Assembly: GCF_023078275.1 (NCBI RefSeq)
Contig: NC_062985.1
Location: forward strand, 806,001 to 870,000
From: Leguminivora glycinivorella
Taxonomy: Eukaryota; Arthropoda; Insecta; Lepidoptera; Tortricidae
Direction: 5' to 3'
DNA: 64,000 nucleotides
Shown here: piece after piece, positions 50,500-60,489 of the stretch
Position numbering within the stretch: position 1 is the first letter of the stretch
Layout: each line of letters opens with the position of its first letter
Program-made: the position numbers and the translations under genes
Notes under the pieces: model-generated
Databases searched by the model: none
The model's input: only the letters and a program-made list of their open reading frames with translations
Told to the model about the DNA's origin: nothing

Positions 50500-51330
50500 T
50501 TACAACAGGAAAATTGACAAAAAAACTCGTAGAACATTAATTACTCACAGCTCATGATGCCCTTAGTTTTCCTCACAATTTTTTGGACAAAAAAGCAATC
50601 AAAAGTCGCCCCTCAAGGAAACCCCAGTCAGTCGCAGCAATTTATCCGGCAAACGTTAAACTTTCTCAAAGAAGTCGAAGTTGGCTCGTAACGGCGGCGC
50701 TTTAAATACAAGAGGTTCGGGGAAAGTGGACTACCGCTTCTCTATAGAAACCTAGTTGCGGTGTTCATCCAAGGATTTTATTGTAAACATCTAAACTTAT
50801 CTTCCTCTGGTTCAAAGTCCTAATACTAGGACAAAATAGGTACCTATTAGGTATATTGAAATTGGAACCTACTACGTTGAATAAAATTGAGTTGCTTTTG
50901 TTTTGATTTGATCGATTTTCAAACAAAATAAATTTAGCCTTGTTTTCTAGTGCCATTGATTCAAATTTGATTGGCAAATTTATTGTATGGTGGGTCGCTC
51001 GAGGATGCATTGACCGTGATTACCTTAATTGTGTGACCGTCTTTATTCGTTAGGTACCAAAAGGTAAACTGTTTATATCCCGGTCAATAGAAGTCTAATG
51101 AAACTAACCGCGAATCATTCAAAACTCTTATTCTAAACATAATAATATTGTTTTTAACGAGGAAATCCTAGTCCTCTTTATGAACAATATGTTTACACTT
51201 TATTGTAAACTCTCCATAATCTGGTATTTCGCAAGGCGTATTTTTTATTATTCCTCAGTATTTATTTTCCTTCTTGCTAGGTATTTTACAATATGTATAT
51301 AAAATAAAATATAAAAACATTTACAAAACA
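50500..51330. other. No recognised feature
   Basis: AT-rich; likely part of the RasGRF-like first intron if the upstream promoter guess is right. Confidence 0.5.
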
Positions 51331-51334
51331 TATT

Positions 51335-51680
51335 ATAAAAAACCTAACCTAGGGTGCCGCCAGCAGCGGGGCAGGGCCCAAGCTGCCGGTGGTTAGGGCT
51401 GCAGAGAGAGGAACCGTCGGACTATCCGCGCTGTGCTTTATTATTATTATTATAATAATAAATGGGCTTACTCTTCGCCACAGACTAGCCAAAGGCAAAG
51501 ACGTGGCCTACGATGGAGTGAGCTCTCCCAGAAGATGCCTGTTCACCCTTGCAACCCGAAGGGTAACTAGGCCTTATTGGGATTAGTCCGGTTTCCTCAC
51601 GATGTTTTCCTTTACCGAAAAGCGACTGGCAAATATCAAATGACATTTCACACATAAGTTCCGAAAAACTGTGCAATATT
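51335..51680. repeat. LINE and SINE fragments
   Basis: 51460-51560 matches the 3' UTR of the minus-strand LINE at 38740-38830. 51565-51670 matches the SINE at 54860-54970. 51335-51420 is a GC-rich piece that I cannot place. Confidence 0.6.
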
Positions 51681-51848
51681 CAGAGAGGAAAATCGGAATC
51701 ATATTTGTGAGGACATTAGTGGTTGTCTACTCGCTTTCCAATCTTGAGTCTTATCGGAAAGAAATAAAAACTAAGAATTATTTGAAAAGTTTTCTCCTGT
51801 TAGCTCGGTCCTTTCATTTTATGACGGTTGACTTTTCTTCCTGCCTGC

Positions 51849-51952
51849 CTAGCCGAATGAAAATCATTGACGCTAGACGAAACGCAGCCTGGCTCTGTCG
51901 TGTCAATACGCAAGAGCGATAGAGGTAGACGTTTATGCATTTGGCTACGGAC
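51849..51952. repeat. GTAGCCGAATGG-type element
   Basis: 'ctagccgaatgaaa' and 'gcatttggctacg' ends, with 'ggctctgtcgtgtcaatacg'. Confidence 0.6.
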
Positions 51953-52008
51953 CCTGAGCGGAAAACGTCTATAAAATTATAATTCGTTTAAAAATTTCCG
52001 TGACTTTT

Positions 52009-52070
52009 TAACCCCCGACGCAAAAACGACGGAGTGTCATAAGTTTGACGTGTCTGATTGTCTCTCTGTT
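52009..52070 (+). repeat. CCCCCGAC-type repeat fragment
   Basis: 'aacccccgacgcaaaaacg' then TGTCTGT-rich sequence. Confidence 0.6.
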
Positions 52071-52304
52071 TGTCTGTTATTTATTTTACAAGCGGACAAA
52101 GTTTTTGTTAAACCGCACGTAAATTGACACCCGAGCAAGAGAAAAGATTTCCAATATTGAACCGCGCGAGCGAGTGGTTCAGAATGTGAAATCTTCGTAT
52201 ATAATCGTAGGTTTCGTTTTGACAGTTTCAAATTAATTTTGACAGTTATTAATAAGATAATAAGAAACAGATTTGACTAGAGGGAAAGTAGCCTATTATA
52301 GTCA

Positions 52305-52428
52305 GGCCTCGTCGCCGAACGAAACGAAACGCCGCGAAAGGTAGTCTAGCTCTGTCGCGCCAATACGCAAGAGCGATAGAGATAGATACAAGCGTTTCGT
52401 TTCGTGAGCGTTGTGCATTCGACTACGC
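52305..52428. repeat. GTAGCCGAATGG-type element
   Basis: 'ctctgtcgcgccaatacgc' interior and 'gtgcattcgactacg' end. Confidence 0.6.
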
Positions 52429-52554
52429 ACACAGGTCTGCTTATAACTTTTTCTAAAACAACTTTTTCTATGTCGCGAGGTCTATACATCTAGTACGGAT
52501 AATTGCAACTACTCGTAGCCGCCAAATAAAACCTTATATCCCATTTGTTCCCAG

Positions 52555-52651
52555 ATCCAGCATGCTGAGCCCCAAGATCCAGCGCTCCATCCGCGTCAAC
52601 GATGGCCAGCTAATCGCGCTCTCTGAGCGGGCCCAGTACGACCACCTGCAG
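52555..52651 (+). CDS. RASGRF: RasGRF-like first coding exon
   Basis: Acceptor 'tttgttcccag', ATG at 52562, 30 codons, donor GTACTG at 52652. Chosen as the real exon because it alone among the array units has the ATG and a pyrimidine-rich acceptor. Confidence 0.75.
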
Positions 52652-55210
52652 GTACTGTTGACTAGTCCCCCACACCCAGGCTACTGGACTCCAAGATCCA
52701 GCGCTCCATCCGCGTCAACGATGGCCAGCTCATCGCTCTTTCTGAGCGGGCCCAGTATGACCACCTGCAGGTACTGTTGACTAGTCCCCCACTCCCAGGC
52801 TACTGGACTCCAAGATCCAGCGCTCCATCCGCGTCAACGATGGCCAGCTCATCGCTCTTTCTGAGCGGGCCCAGTATGACCACCTGCAGGTACTGTTGAC
52901 TAGTCCCCCACACCCAGGCTACTGGACTCCAAGATCCAGCGCTCCATCCGCGTCAACGATGGCCAGCTCATCGCTCTTTCTGAGCGGGCCCAGTATGACC
53001 ACCTGCAGGTACTGTTGACTAGTCCCCCACACCCAGGCTACTGGAATCCAAGATCCAGCGCTTCATCCGTGTCAACGATCGCCAGCTCATCGCGCACTCT
53101 GAGCGGGCCCAGTACGACCACCTGCAGGTACTGTTGACTAGTCCCCCACATCCAGGCTACTGGACTCCAAGATCCAGCGCTCCGTCCGCGTCAACGATGG
53201 CCAGCTCATCGCGCTCTCTGAGCGGGCCCAGTATGACCACCTGCAGGTACAGTTGACTAGTCCCCCACACCCAGGCTACTGGACTCCAAGATCCAGCGCT
53301 CTATCCGCGTCAATGATGGCCAGCTCATCGCTCTCTCTGAGCGGGCCCAGTACGACCACCTGCAGGTACAGTTGACTAGTCCCCCACACCCAGGCTACTG
53401 GACTCCAAGATCCAGCGCTCTATCCGCGTCAATGATGGCCAGCTCATCGCTCTCTCTGAGCGGGCCCAGTACGACCACCTGCAGGTACAGTTGACTAGTC
53501 CCCCACTCCCAGGCTACTGGACTCCAAGATCCAGCGCTCCATCCGCGTCAACGATGGCCAGCTCATCGCTCTTTCTGAGCGCGCCCAGTACGACCACCTG
53601 CAGGTACAGTTGACTAGTCCCCCACACCCAGGCTACTGGACTCCAAGATCCAGCGCTCCATCCGCGTCAACGATGGCCAGCTCATCGCTCTTTCTGAGCG
53701 GGCCCAGTACGACAACCTACAGGTACAGTTGACTCATGCGCGGATCCAGGGGGGGGGTCATGGGGGTCATGACCCCCCCCTGGAGCCTAAGTTGGCCATA
53801 CAAATAGACCACGTGACCCCCTCCTGGGGCCCCGGGCCTTTACCACGTGACCCCCCCCTGGGCACGAAGCTGGATCCGCGCTTGAGTTGACTAGTCCCCA
53901 CACCCACGCTACAAGTACTACACCTCAGGATCCATTGTGAGAGTTCTGAGTAAGGCTAGTGAGACCTAGGTAGCATCGCTCCATCCGCGTTTATGGCCAG
54001 TTCATCATCATCAACGTAAAGTTGACTAGTCCTCCCGGGCCCCAGGCTACTGGACCTCTAGGTGCAGTGGTAGAGCTCTGAGTGGGCCCAGTATGACCAC
54101 CTGCAGGTATATACAGTTGACTAGTCACCCTGACCGAGGTAGCTGAGCCGCAAGATCCAGCGCTCCATCCATGTAAACGTTGTCCAGCTCATCGCTCTTT
54201 CTGAGCCACAGAGTGTCCCTCTACTGACGCGTAAGTGGCCAATGTAAGTTGACCTATGCCGGCTCTGAATAAATTATAAATATGACTTATTTGTGGAATG
54301 TAATGCCGTCTGTTTTTAAATTTGAGCTTCTTGTTACCTTTCCACACCATTTCACTCTACAGGTGGACATCTTTAAGGCATCAAAATACCCTTTTCCAAT
54401 TTTTTAGTGCGAAAAACACGCGCTGCTTTCGGGTCTGTTACTTGGTCGATACTGATCGGGCACGGCGAGCGCCCGCGCCTATATCAGTGCAAATACTAGG
54501 AAGGCTGGCGACCGCGAGTCGTCTTGTAATGGATGTCTATAGGGGTTGGTCTGTGTTCTGAGCGAACCTAGATGAACACCTGCAGGTATTTTATACTGGC
54601 CAGCTGGTAGCAGCTGCTGTGATATTTTACTTAATTTGATACTAAAGTGGAACAAAAAACCCATTGCTGTCATAAAATAAATACAATCACTGATTTCCTC
54701 CTTCGTAACCTAGTTTCCCAAAAGATCCCTTTCTAATCATCATCCTCCTTGCGTTATCCCGGCATTTGCCACAGCTCATGGGAGCCTGGGGTCCGCTTTG
54801 ACAACTAATCCTAAGACTTGGCGTAGGCACTAGTTTTACGAAAGCGACTGCCATCTGACCTTCCAACGAGAAGGGTAACTAGACCTTATTGGAATTAGTC
54901 CGGTTTCCTCACGATGGTTTCCTTCACAGAAAAGCGACTGGCAAATAGCAAATGACATTTCGCACATAAGTTCCGAAAAATTCATTGCTGCGAACCGGGG
55001 TTCGAGCCCGCGACCTCCGGAACGAAAGTCGCACGCACTTATCGCTAGGCTACCAGCGCTTAAAAAAAAAAGACCCCTTTGTAATATAAGAGTAAAAGGG
55101 TCAAACTAAAGGACTTTGCTAATTTTTATCTCTTGTTGCAGGCCGGGTACCTCCACAAGCGGAGCTCGGATAACACAAAATGGCAGCTCCGGTGGTTTGT
55201 GCTGTACCAG
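52555..55210 (+). CDS. RASGRF: RasGRF-like Ras guanine-nucleotide exchange factor, N-terminus
   Basis: Two coding exons, 52555-52651 (ATG at 52562) and 55142-55210, join in phase 0 to give 53 residues. The protein reads SPKIQRSIRVNDGQ..., then AGYLHKRSSDNTKWQ and RWFVLYQ. Vertebrate RasGRF1/2 begin with a similar IRLNDGH segment directly before a PH domain with GYLxKRSSDNTKW, so this is the start of that family. RasGRF proteins activate Ras (and Rac) downstream of calcium, with PH, coiled-coil, IQ, DH and CDC25 domains; only the PH start is here. The exon after 55210 is not in the window as far as I can see, so the gene must run past 64000 or use distant exons. The first coding exon is followed by a tandem array of its own copies. 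Confidence 0.75.
52652..53734 (+). repeat. Tandem array of the first coding exon, 119-bp period
   Basis: Nine further units follow the real exon; 'ccaagatcc' recurs at 52691, 52810, 52929, 53048, 53167, 53286, 53405, 53524 and 53643, exactly 119 apart. Each unit has 91 bp of exon-like sequence and a 28-bp spacer starting with the donor GTACTG or GTACAG. The ATG is changed to CTA in the copies that I checked. The unit at 53048 has three amino-acid changes; most others keep the protein sequence. 119 is not divisible by 3 and 28 bp is too short for an intron, so serial inclusion would break the frame. Confidence 0.95.
53735..53884. mobile_element. hAT-like MITE with 8-bp target duplication
   Basis: Ends 'catgcgcggatccag' and 'ctggatccgcgcttg' (inverted, starting CA). 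Direct repeat AGTTGACT on both sides (53727-53734, 53885-53892). Interior has runs of G and C and two 'cacgtgaccccc' segments. An 8-bp duplication and CA ends fit hAT. Confidence 0.85.
53885..54214 (+). pseudogene. Degenerate exon-array units
   Basis: Three or so broken units continue after the MITE: 'atcgctccatccgcg' near 53974, 'gcccagtatgaccacctgca' at 54088, 'aagatccagcgctccatcc' near 54151. A further scrap is at 54555-54590 ('ctgagcgaacctagatgaac', 'acctgcaggta'). Confidence 0.8.
54725..55062 (-). repeat. tRNA-derived SINE
   Basis: Full-length by comparison with 42786-44602. The tRNA-like head at the right reads, on the minus strand, 'agcgctggtagcctagcg' and 'cgggctcgaaccccgg' (B box). 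Confidence 0.75.
55142..55210 (+). CDS. RASGRF: RasGRF-like second coding exon (PH start)
   Basis: Acceptor 'ctcttgttgcag', donor GTACGA. 23 codons, phase 0 at both ends, encoding AGYLHKRSSDNTKWQ and RWFVLYQ, the first strands of a PH domain. Confidence 0.85.
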
Positions 55211-55558
55211 GTACGATCTCCAATATTTGGTTTCTTGGCCGAAGAGTATTAAGTCATAACATAGTGCAATTTCGTGTGGGAGGTGCACCGTACGACGTTT
55301 TTCAGTAGGTAAAGATGGCCCTATGAAGTTTCGACTCGACAAGAAATGTACTATTTTGATAGCACGCACCATCTGCACTGGAAACTTCTCTTTTGACAGT
55401 AGCATATCCAATAATATCGTATCCACTTATCCAGAGCGTATATGTGGCGTTATCTTACGTTCGGATCGGGTAGAAAATAATTCGATTGCTACGTGTTACG
55501 ATATGCTAACTGCTACAGCGTAGCTTTGAGACGCATTTCTTTAGAGTGGAATCATACC

Positions 55559-55768
55559 ATCGAGCCGCATTTTCTGTATGAGAAATCACTTTTAGTACAG
55601 TCGACTACAAAGAGATGTATCGATTTTTTCACCTTATTGCATTGTAATAAGGAGAAAAAGTGGATACACCTCTTTGTAGTCGACTGTACAAACATGCGTA
55701 CCTACGCATGCTTTCAGCTTTCCAATGCGAGCGTCTTCAATTAACATACATAAAATGCGGCTCGATGA
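55559..55768. mobile_element. Nested hairpin elements
   Basis: Outer arms 'catcgagccgcattttctg' and 'aaaatgcggctcgatg'. Inner element 55595-55689 with ends 'gtacagtcgactacaaagag' and 'ctctttgtagtcgactgtac'. Confidence 0.85.
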
Positions 55769-55795
55769 CAGATGTGACTTCACCCTTAAAGCATA

Positions 55796-55955
55796 ATAAA
55801 GAGTACTATCGTACAGTACGACCACTTCCGCTCCCCGCTGAAAGTGCCGCCCACCCCCTCTCGGTTACCTCACAGTTACCGCCTGTCAAAAACGCGAACA
55901 GTCGACCTGTCATATTTCACTCATACAAGCATAGTACGCGTTCACAGCGAGCTTA
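55796..55955 (-). repeat. GGCACACC-family repeat, reverse
   Basis: 'aaagagtactatcgtacag' to 'tagtacgcgttcacagcg', the reverse of 1500-1670. Confidence 0.7.
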
Positions 55956-56359
55956 ATACCCTATTTGTAAGAAATTTTCGAGTTGTATTTTAGGGTAAGA
56001 TTTAGATCGTACATTATATGTATGTCAGTGTTAGCGAGGTTTTTGGTTGAAAAAATGCAAGTAATATACCATTTCCATACCAGTAAAGCAAGAAATGTCT
56101 CGGATTACATGTAATGGTCGGTAAAAGCTTACAAGAAACATGTCATCCTCATTTGAGGCTTTTTTCCTCGCAGCGGCATGAAATTTTACGCTTTCCGTCC
56201 GGAAGCCAGAAAAAAAGAATTAAGATTAAATATCCCTAGCAATTAAAATGTGCTCATCGCTTACTCGTGTTTGGTGGAACTAGTGCCTAAGTATTTACTT
56301 GAACGAGCCAAAGACTGACGTCCTAATTCAAAGAAAAAGATATGCCATATATTTCTGTG
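55956..56359. other. No recognised feature
   Basis: AT-rich intronic or intergenic sequence. Confidence 0.5.
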
Positions 56360-56575
56360 TACATCTCGGACACTGGCGATCAAATATATGAAAGAGGCGC
56401 GTTCTAGTAGGTACACATTCTAAGCTCGTGTAGGTGACCGCGTACCTTGCTTGTATGAGTGAGATATGACAGGTCGACTGTTCGCGTTTTTGACAGGCGG
56501 TAACTGTGAGGTAACCGAGAGGGAGTGGGTAGCACTTTCATCGGGGAGCGGGAGTGGCCATACTGTACAGTGTTT
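56360..56575 (+). repeat. GGCACACC-family repeat
   Basis: 'ctcggacactggcgatcaaa' to 'gtggccatactgtacag'. Confidence 0.7.
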
Positions 56576-56639
56576 TAGCCAGCTAAGGAGCGTAATTCGC
56601 TGTACTGGTAACTTACAAAAGCAAAAACTCAGGAATATT

Positions 56640-57480
56640 CTTTTCCCCTCACTAGCTCGGAAACACGTGTTTTGTCCTTTACTACCAGCGGGTAAAAACG
56701 CATTTTATCCATTTTGACTTTGAATAAAATCAAATTAACTGCTTTAAAATTGATAAAAGTAGGTGAATCTAGTAATAAAGATGATTTTCCCCTCACTAGC
56801 TCGGAAACACGTGTTTTGTCCTTTAATACCAGCGGGTAAAAACGCATTTTATCCACTAGTGGGTAAAGTAATTTGACCTTGAATAAAGTCAAATTTACTG
56901 CTTTAAAATTGATAAAAGTAGGTGAATCTAGTAATAAAGATGATTTACCACCTGTGGAACTACTGGAAGCAGTGATAAACGCATTTTTTGCCTTGTAATT
57001 TCCTCGCTATAGTGAGGGGAAAAGTTTTGTGTTACACTCGGGTGCAAATGTATTTTACGTCTCGTGTATTAAAAAACTCGCAAGTTCAGGATTCTATTCT
57101 CGAACCACTCGCTTCGCTCGTGGTTCAACTATAGAATCCTTTCACTTGCTCGTTTTTCAATTCCACACTCGGCGTTAAAATACAACTTTGCCCCCTTGTA
57201 TAACAAATAACTATTACCACCTGTGGAACTACCGGAAGCAGTGATTAAACGCATTTTTTGCGTTGTAGTTTCCTCGCTTTAGTGAGGGGAAAAGTTTTGT
57301 GTTACACTCGGGTGCAAATGTATTTTACGTCTCGTGTGTTAAAAAACTCGCAAGTTCAGGATTCTATTCTCGAACCACTCGCTTCGCTCGTGATTCAATT
57401 ATAGAATCCTTTCACTTGCTCGTTTTTCAATTCCACACTCGGCGTTAAAATACAACTTTGCCCCCTTGTATAACAAATAA
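56640..57480 (-). repeat. Repeat R, tandem partial copies
   Basis: Reverse of 10177-10614. Both ends are repeated locally: 'cttttcccctcactagctcg' at 56640 and 56787, and 'cacctgtggaactac' at 56949 and 57219, giving partial tandem duplications. Confidence 0.75.
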
Positions 57481-57591
57481 CTATTCAAAACTCAGTGTAA
57501 ATGTTCTTTCTCCAAAGACCGATGTGAAACATGTAAATATTATATGTATCACCCGACACTAAAGAGAATCTCCGTACAAAGTGACCTGGCC

Positions 57592-57750
57592 CCGTAGCCG
57601 AATGGCATTTCTGCGACGCGAAACGCCACCGAAACGCCGCAGAAAGGTAGTCTGGACTTGTCGCGCCAATACGCAAGAGCGATAGAGATAGATATCTACG
57701 AGCGTTTCGTTTCGTGAGCGTTTCGTGAGCGTTTGTGCCATTCGGCTGCG
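57592..57750. repeat. GTAGCCGAATGGCA element, well preserved
   Basis: Ends 'cgtagccgaatggca' and 'tgccattcggctgcg'. Contains 'gtcgcgccaatacgcaag' and doubled 'tttcgtgagcg'. Confidence 0.75.
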
Positions 57751-57959
57751 TACCCTGTTCTCAGTGAGTGTATTACGACAACACAGGCTCACAGAGCATT
57801 TCCTCCGCTTTGATCTCGCTGAAAGCCGGCAGGCTGCGCCGGTATGGAATAAACTTAATAGAAAAGTGACAAGTCAGAGTCGGGTCATGTGTTCTGGGTT
57901 CTGCAAAACAAGTATAATTTAAGATTGAGCTCCCTGCCGACGTATTCCCGATGAACTAC

Positions 57960-58087
57960 AGTATGGGGTTTTTCAAAAAAGGAGTGTACGCGCATGTGAC
58001 ACCCCTTGAGTTGCAGGCGTCCATAGGTTACGGTAACAGCTTTCCACCAGGTGGACCGTATATCTGTTTGCCACCGACGTGGTATAA
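57960..58087 (+). repeat. SINE-like 3' end
   Basis: 'gagttgcaggcgtccatag', 'ccaccaggtggaccgtat', 'tttgccaccgacgtgg', then a short A run; same as 49830-49910. Confidence 0.65.
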
Positions 58088-59104
58088 AAAAACCGGCCAA
58101 GTGTGAGTCGGACTCGCCCACCGAGGGTTCCGTAACTTCCGTACAAACTTTCAATAGTTGGATCATCAAATGTTAATTCATATAACTCTGCAGACTTGAC
58201 TAAATCCTTCAAAACTCAATTTCTCACATGATAACATACAATTTTATTAACTAAACAACGTCCAAAGAAAATCAAGAAAATTTGACTATAATAGCTTACG
58301 TTTCAACATTGTCGTCAGGACGCTCCTGATCCTGACCCCACCCCATTATAATGTATCAGGAAAAACGCGATGTAGGAAATGAGCGCTCAACGTACAGCGA
58401 TATCTACCGGCAAATTAAGTAAACTAATGAGCGCGAGCTTAAAGTATGGAAGATTATTTTTTTCGGATAATTATTTATTGCATGAACCGATTTTAATCAT
58501 TTTTCCTCTATTTTAAAGCAGGTACTTCTATTATTATTCTGTATACATTACAGTTACAATAAACACCCGCAAGGGTGGTGAAATTGAAAATGGAAATCTG
58601 AAAAGTTTTTTATAAATTTAAAAAAAAGTTTTCAAGATACGTGTAAGATTTTATTTTTCCTGTATAATATTTATTATAATAGCCATATTTCGTAAAAAAA
58701 ATCATTAATTTTCGTTGGTAAACTTCGGAGATAAGGGGGGGTGGACGGTTTTTTTTAACATTTTCCTTCAAAAACGATTTTTTCCACAACAAAAAAATTA
58801 TAAAAAATAGTTTTGATATGTACAGTTTCAGCTCTTTCTAACGATACCCCACTTGACCTAGTAACTTGACATTTATAGTTTGCCCCCCTTTAATTTTGGC
58901 CATTTTCTATAATTAATATTAATAAATTACAAAAAAAAGATTGTAGAGGTTCACCATATTCATAAATATTCCAAATTTCAAGTCGATAGCATAAGTAGTT
59001 CTCGAGATATTTAGAAATGTGACAGACGGACAGACGGACAGACGGACAGAGCGTCGCCATAAGGGTTCCTTTTGTACCTTTTTGGTACGGAACCCTAAAA
59101 AGAT
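58088..59104 (+). repeat. GGGTTCCGT repeat, forward copy
   Basis: 'aaccggccaagtgtgagtc' to 'gtacggaaccctaaaaa'; similar to 45163-46012, with extra sequence near 58260-58560. Confidence 0.75.
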
Positions 59105-59217
59105 TAGACTTATATAGACCAGGATCAAAGACATATACCTATGTAGGTACTAGGTACATGGTGAAATAAAAAGGATCGTTCAAACTTTGCATAGTGACTA
59201 TTGAAACAACTTTTATT

Positions 59218-59667
59218 TTTCAATTTCAACACCCTTGCGGGTGTTTATTGTACCTGTATTTTTTAACAAAATAACGATGAAATTGCCTGCTTTCAAATAG
59301 AGGCGAAATGGTTAAAATCGGTTCACGCAATAAACAATTATTTCATAAAAATCATCTTCCATACTAGCTCGCGCGCATTAGTTTACTCTATTTGCCGATA
59401 GATGTCGCTGTACGTTGAACGCATTTCCTACATCGCGTTTTTCCTGATATAATGAGGTCGGTTCAGGAGCGTCCTTGCGACATGTCGTAAGTCGTAAACT
59501 ATTGAAGTCGAATAGTCTTGATTTTATTTGGACGTTGTCTAACAATACAATTGTATATTAAAATATTACTTGTTATGTGGTATGAGTAACATTTTGATGA
59601 TTCAACTATTGTAAGTTTGTACGGAACCCTCGGTGAGCGAGTCTGACTCGCACTTGACCGGTTTTTA
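59218..59667 (-). repeat. GGGTTCCGT repeat, inverted partial copy
   Basis: Reverse complement of the left half of 58088-59104: 'cacccttgcgggtgtttatt' at the left, 'tgactcgcacttgaccggt' at the right. Confidence 0.75.
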
Positions 59668-59709
59668 TTTTTTCTTAAAAAATATTTTATTACGAATGAG
59701 CTTACTCTT

Positions 59710-60358
59710 TTTAACTATAAAACTCCCGTGAGACTCATACATATTTAAAAATATTTTAAGCGGGTTACTCACGTATTAAGTCGATATAGCGTTCGACATG
59801 TTTCGGTTCAATTTCGAGAACCTTTCACAAGAGTAGCGACCCCGCCTTTACAATACATGTCGAGAGCGCGACGCATACTGCGGGCGCTTGCTCGGTGCGC
59901 GCGGCTGCTGAGGACGGGCGCAGGGGGGGTCGGCGGCGCGAGCGACGCCACCGTGGCGAGATCGGAGCTACCCACTATGTTACTTTTGTCAAAAGCAGGA
60001 TTGCACACAACACTTATTACGTCACTTGTTAAGGGTGCGTTTACACTGGGGACCGACGTAGTGCCTAGAACTGTTTTCCAACTAGGTGGCACCGACCAAC
60101 CACTGTCACGATTGAAATTAGGATGACGACTAATTTCTATAGCTTCCCGTATTTTCCGCTGAACGAAGAACTTTTCTCGCGCCTTTTTTACCCTATCAAA
60201 TCTTACATAGTGCGTCGTGTCCGAATCCAATACGTGTTCTGTCACCGCAGAGCTGTGGGTGTCCCGGCCCTTCATACTACGTATGTGTTCAGAAAGCCTT
60301 GTCGAGATGTGCTATATCGACTTAATACGTGAGTAACCCGCTTAAAATATTTTTAAAT
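59710..60358 (-). mobile_element. Penelope-like element fragment with inverted ends
   Basis: Inserted in a LINE 3' UTR fragment, with a 14-bp target duplication ATGAGCTTACTCTT (59696-59709 and 60359-60372). Perfect 50-bp inverted repeats, 59741-59790 and 60311-60360, contain 'cgggttactcacgtattaag'. Between them is a coding remnant of the Penelope GIY-YIG endonuclease end. The terminal-repeat architecture is typical of Penelope-like retroelements. Confidence 0.75.
59808..60275 (-). pseudogene. Penelope-like protein, C-terminal GIY-YIG region
   Basis: A 155-codon open frame on the minus strand. SSAVTEHVLDSD, then RKIREAIEISRHPNFNRD and VPPSWKTVL, match the C-terminal half of the GIY-YIG endonuclease of Penelope-like elements (SA-x-x-EH motif, then K-x-R-E-A-x-x-I, then N-F-N-R-D-x-G). 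The RT domain and the N-terminal GIY-YIG part are missing. The last 40 codons are Ala/Arg-rich and not conserved. Confidence 0.65.
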
Positions 60359-60470
60359 ATGAGCTTACTCTTGGCCACAGACTAGCCAAAGGCAAAGACG
60401 TTGCCTACGATGGAGTGAGCTCGCCCAGAAGGTGCCTGTTCACCCTAGATTTGAAGGTTTCACTTTAACA
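60359..60470 (-). repeat. LINE 3' UTR fragment
   Basis: 'cttggccacagactagcc' to 'ctagatttgaaggtt', as in 38750-38850; the host sequence of the Penelope-like insertion. Confidence 0.75.
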
Positions 60471-60489
60471 GTAGGTACAGTTAGCTGGT

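Noticed and set aside
52562..52780. 72-codon ORF as a complete protein
   Set aside because: It reads through the splice donor at 52652 into array spacer; the second part is a frame shadow of the next unit.
52555..53734. CRISPR array or cluster of small genes
   Set aside because: The regular 119-bp period has no short repeat with variable spacers. Each unit is the same exon plus intron start, and the setting is a eukaryotic nuclear gene.
53736..53884. Runs of G and C as a regulatory island
   Set aside because: They belong to a MITE with an 8-bp target duplication, not to the host gene.
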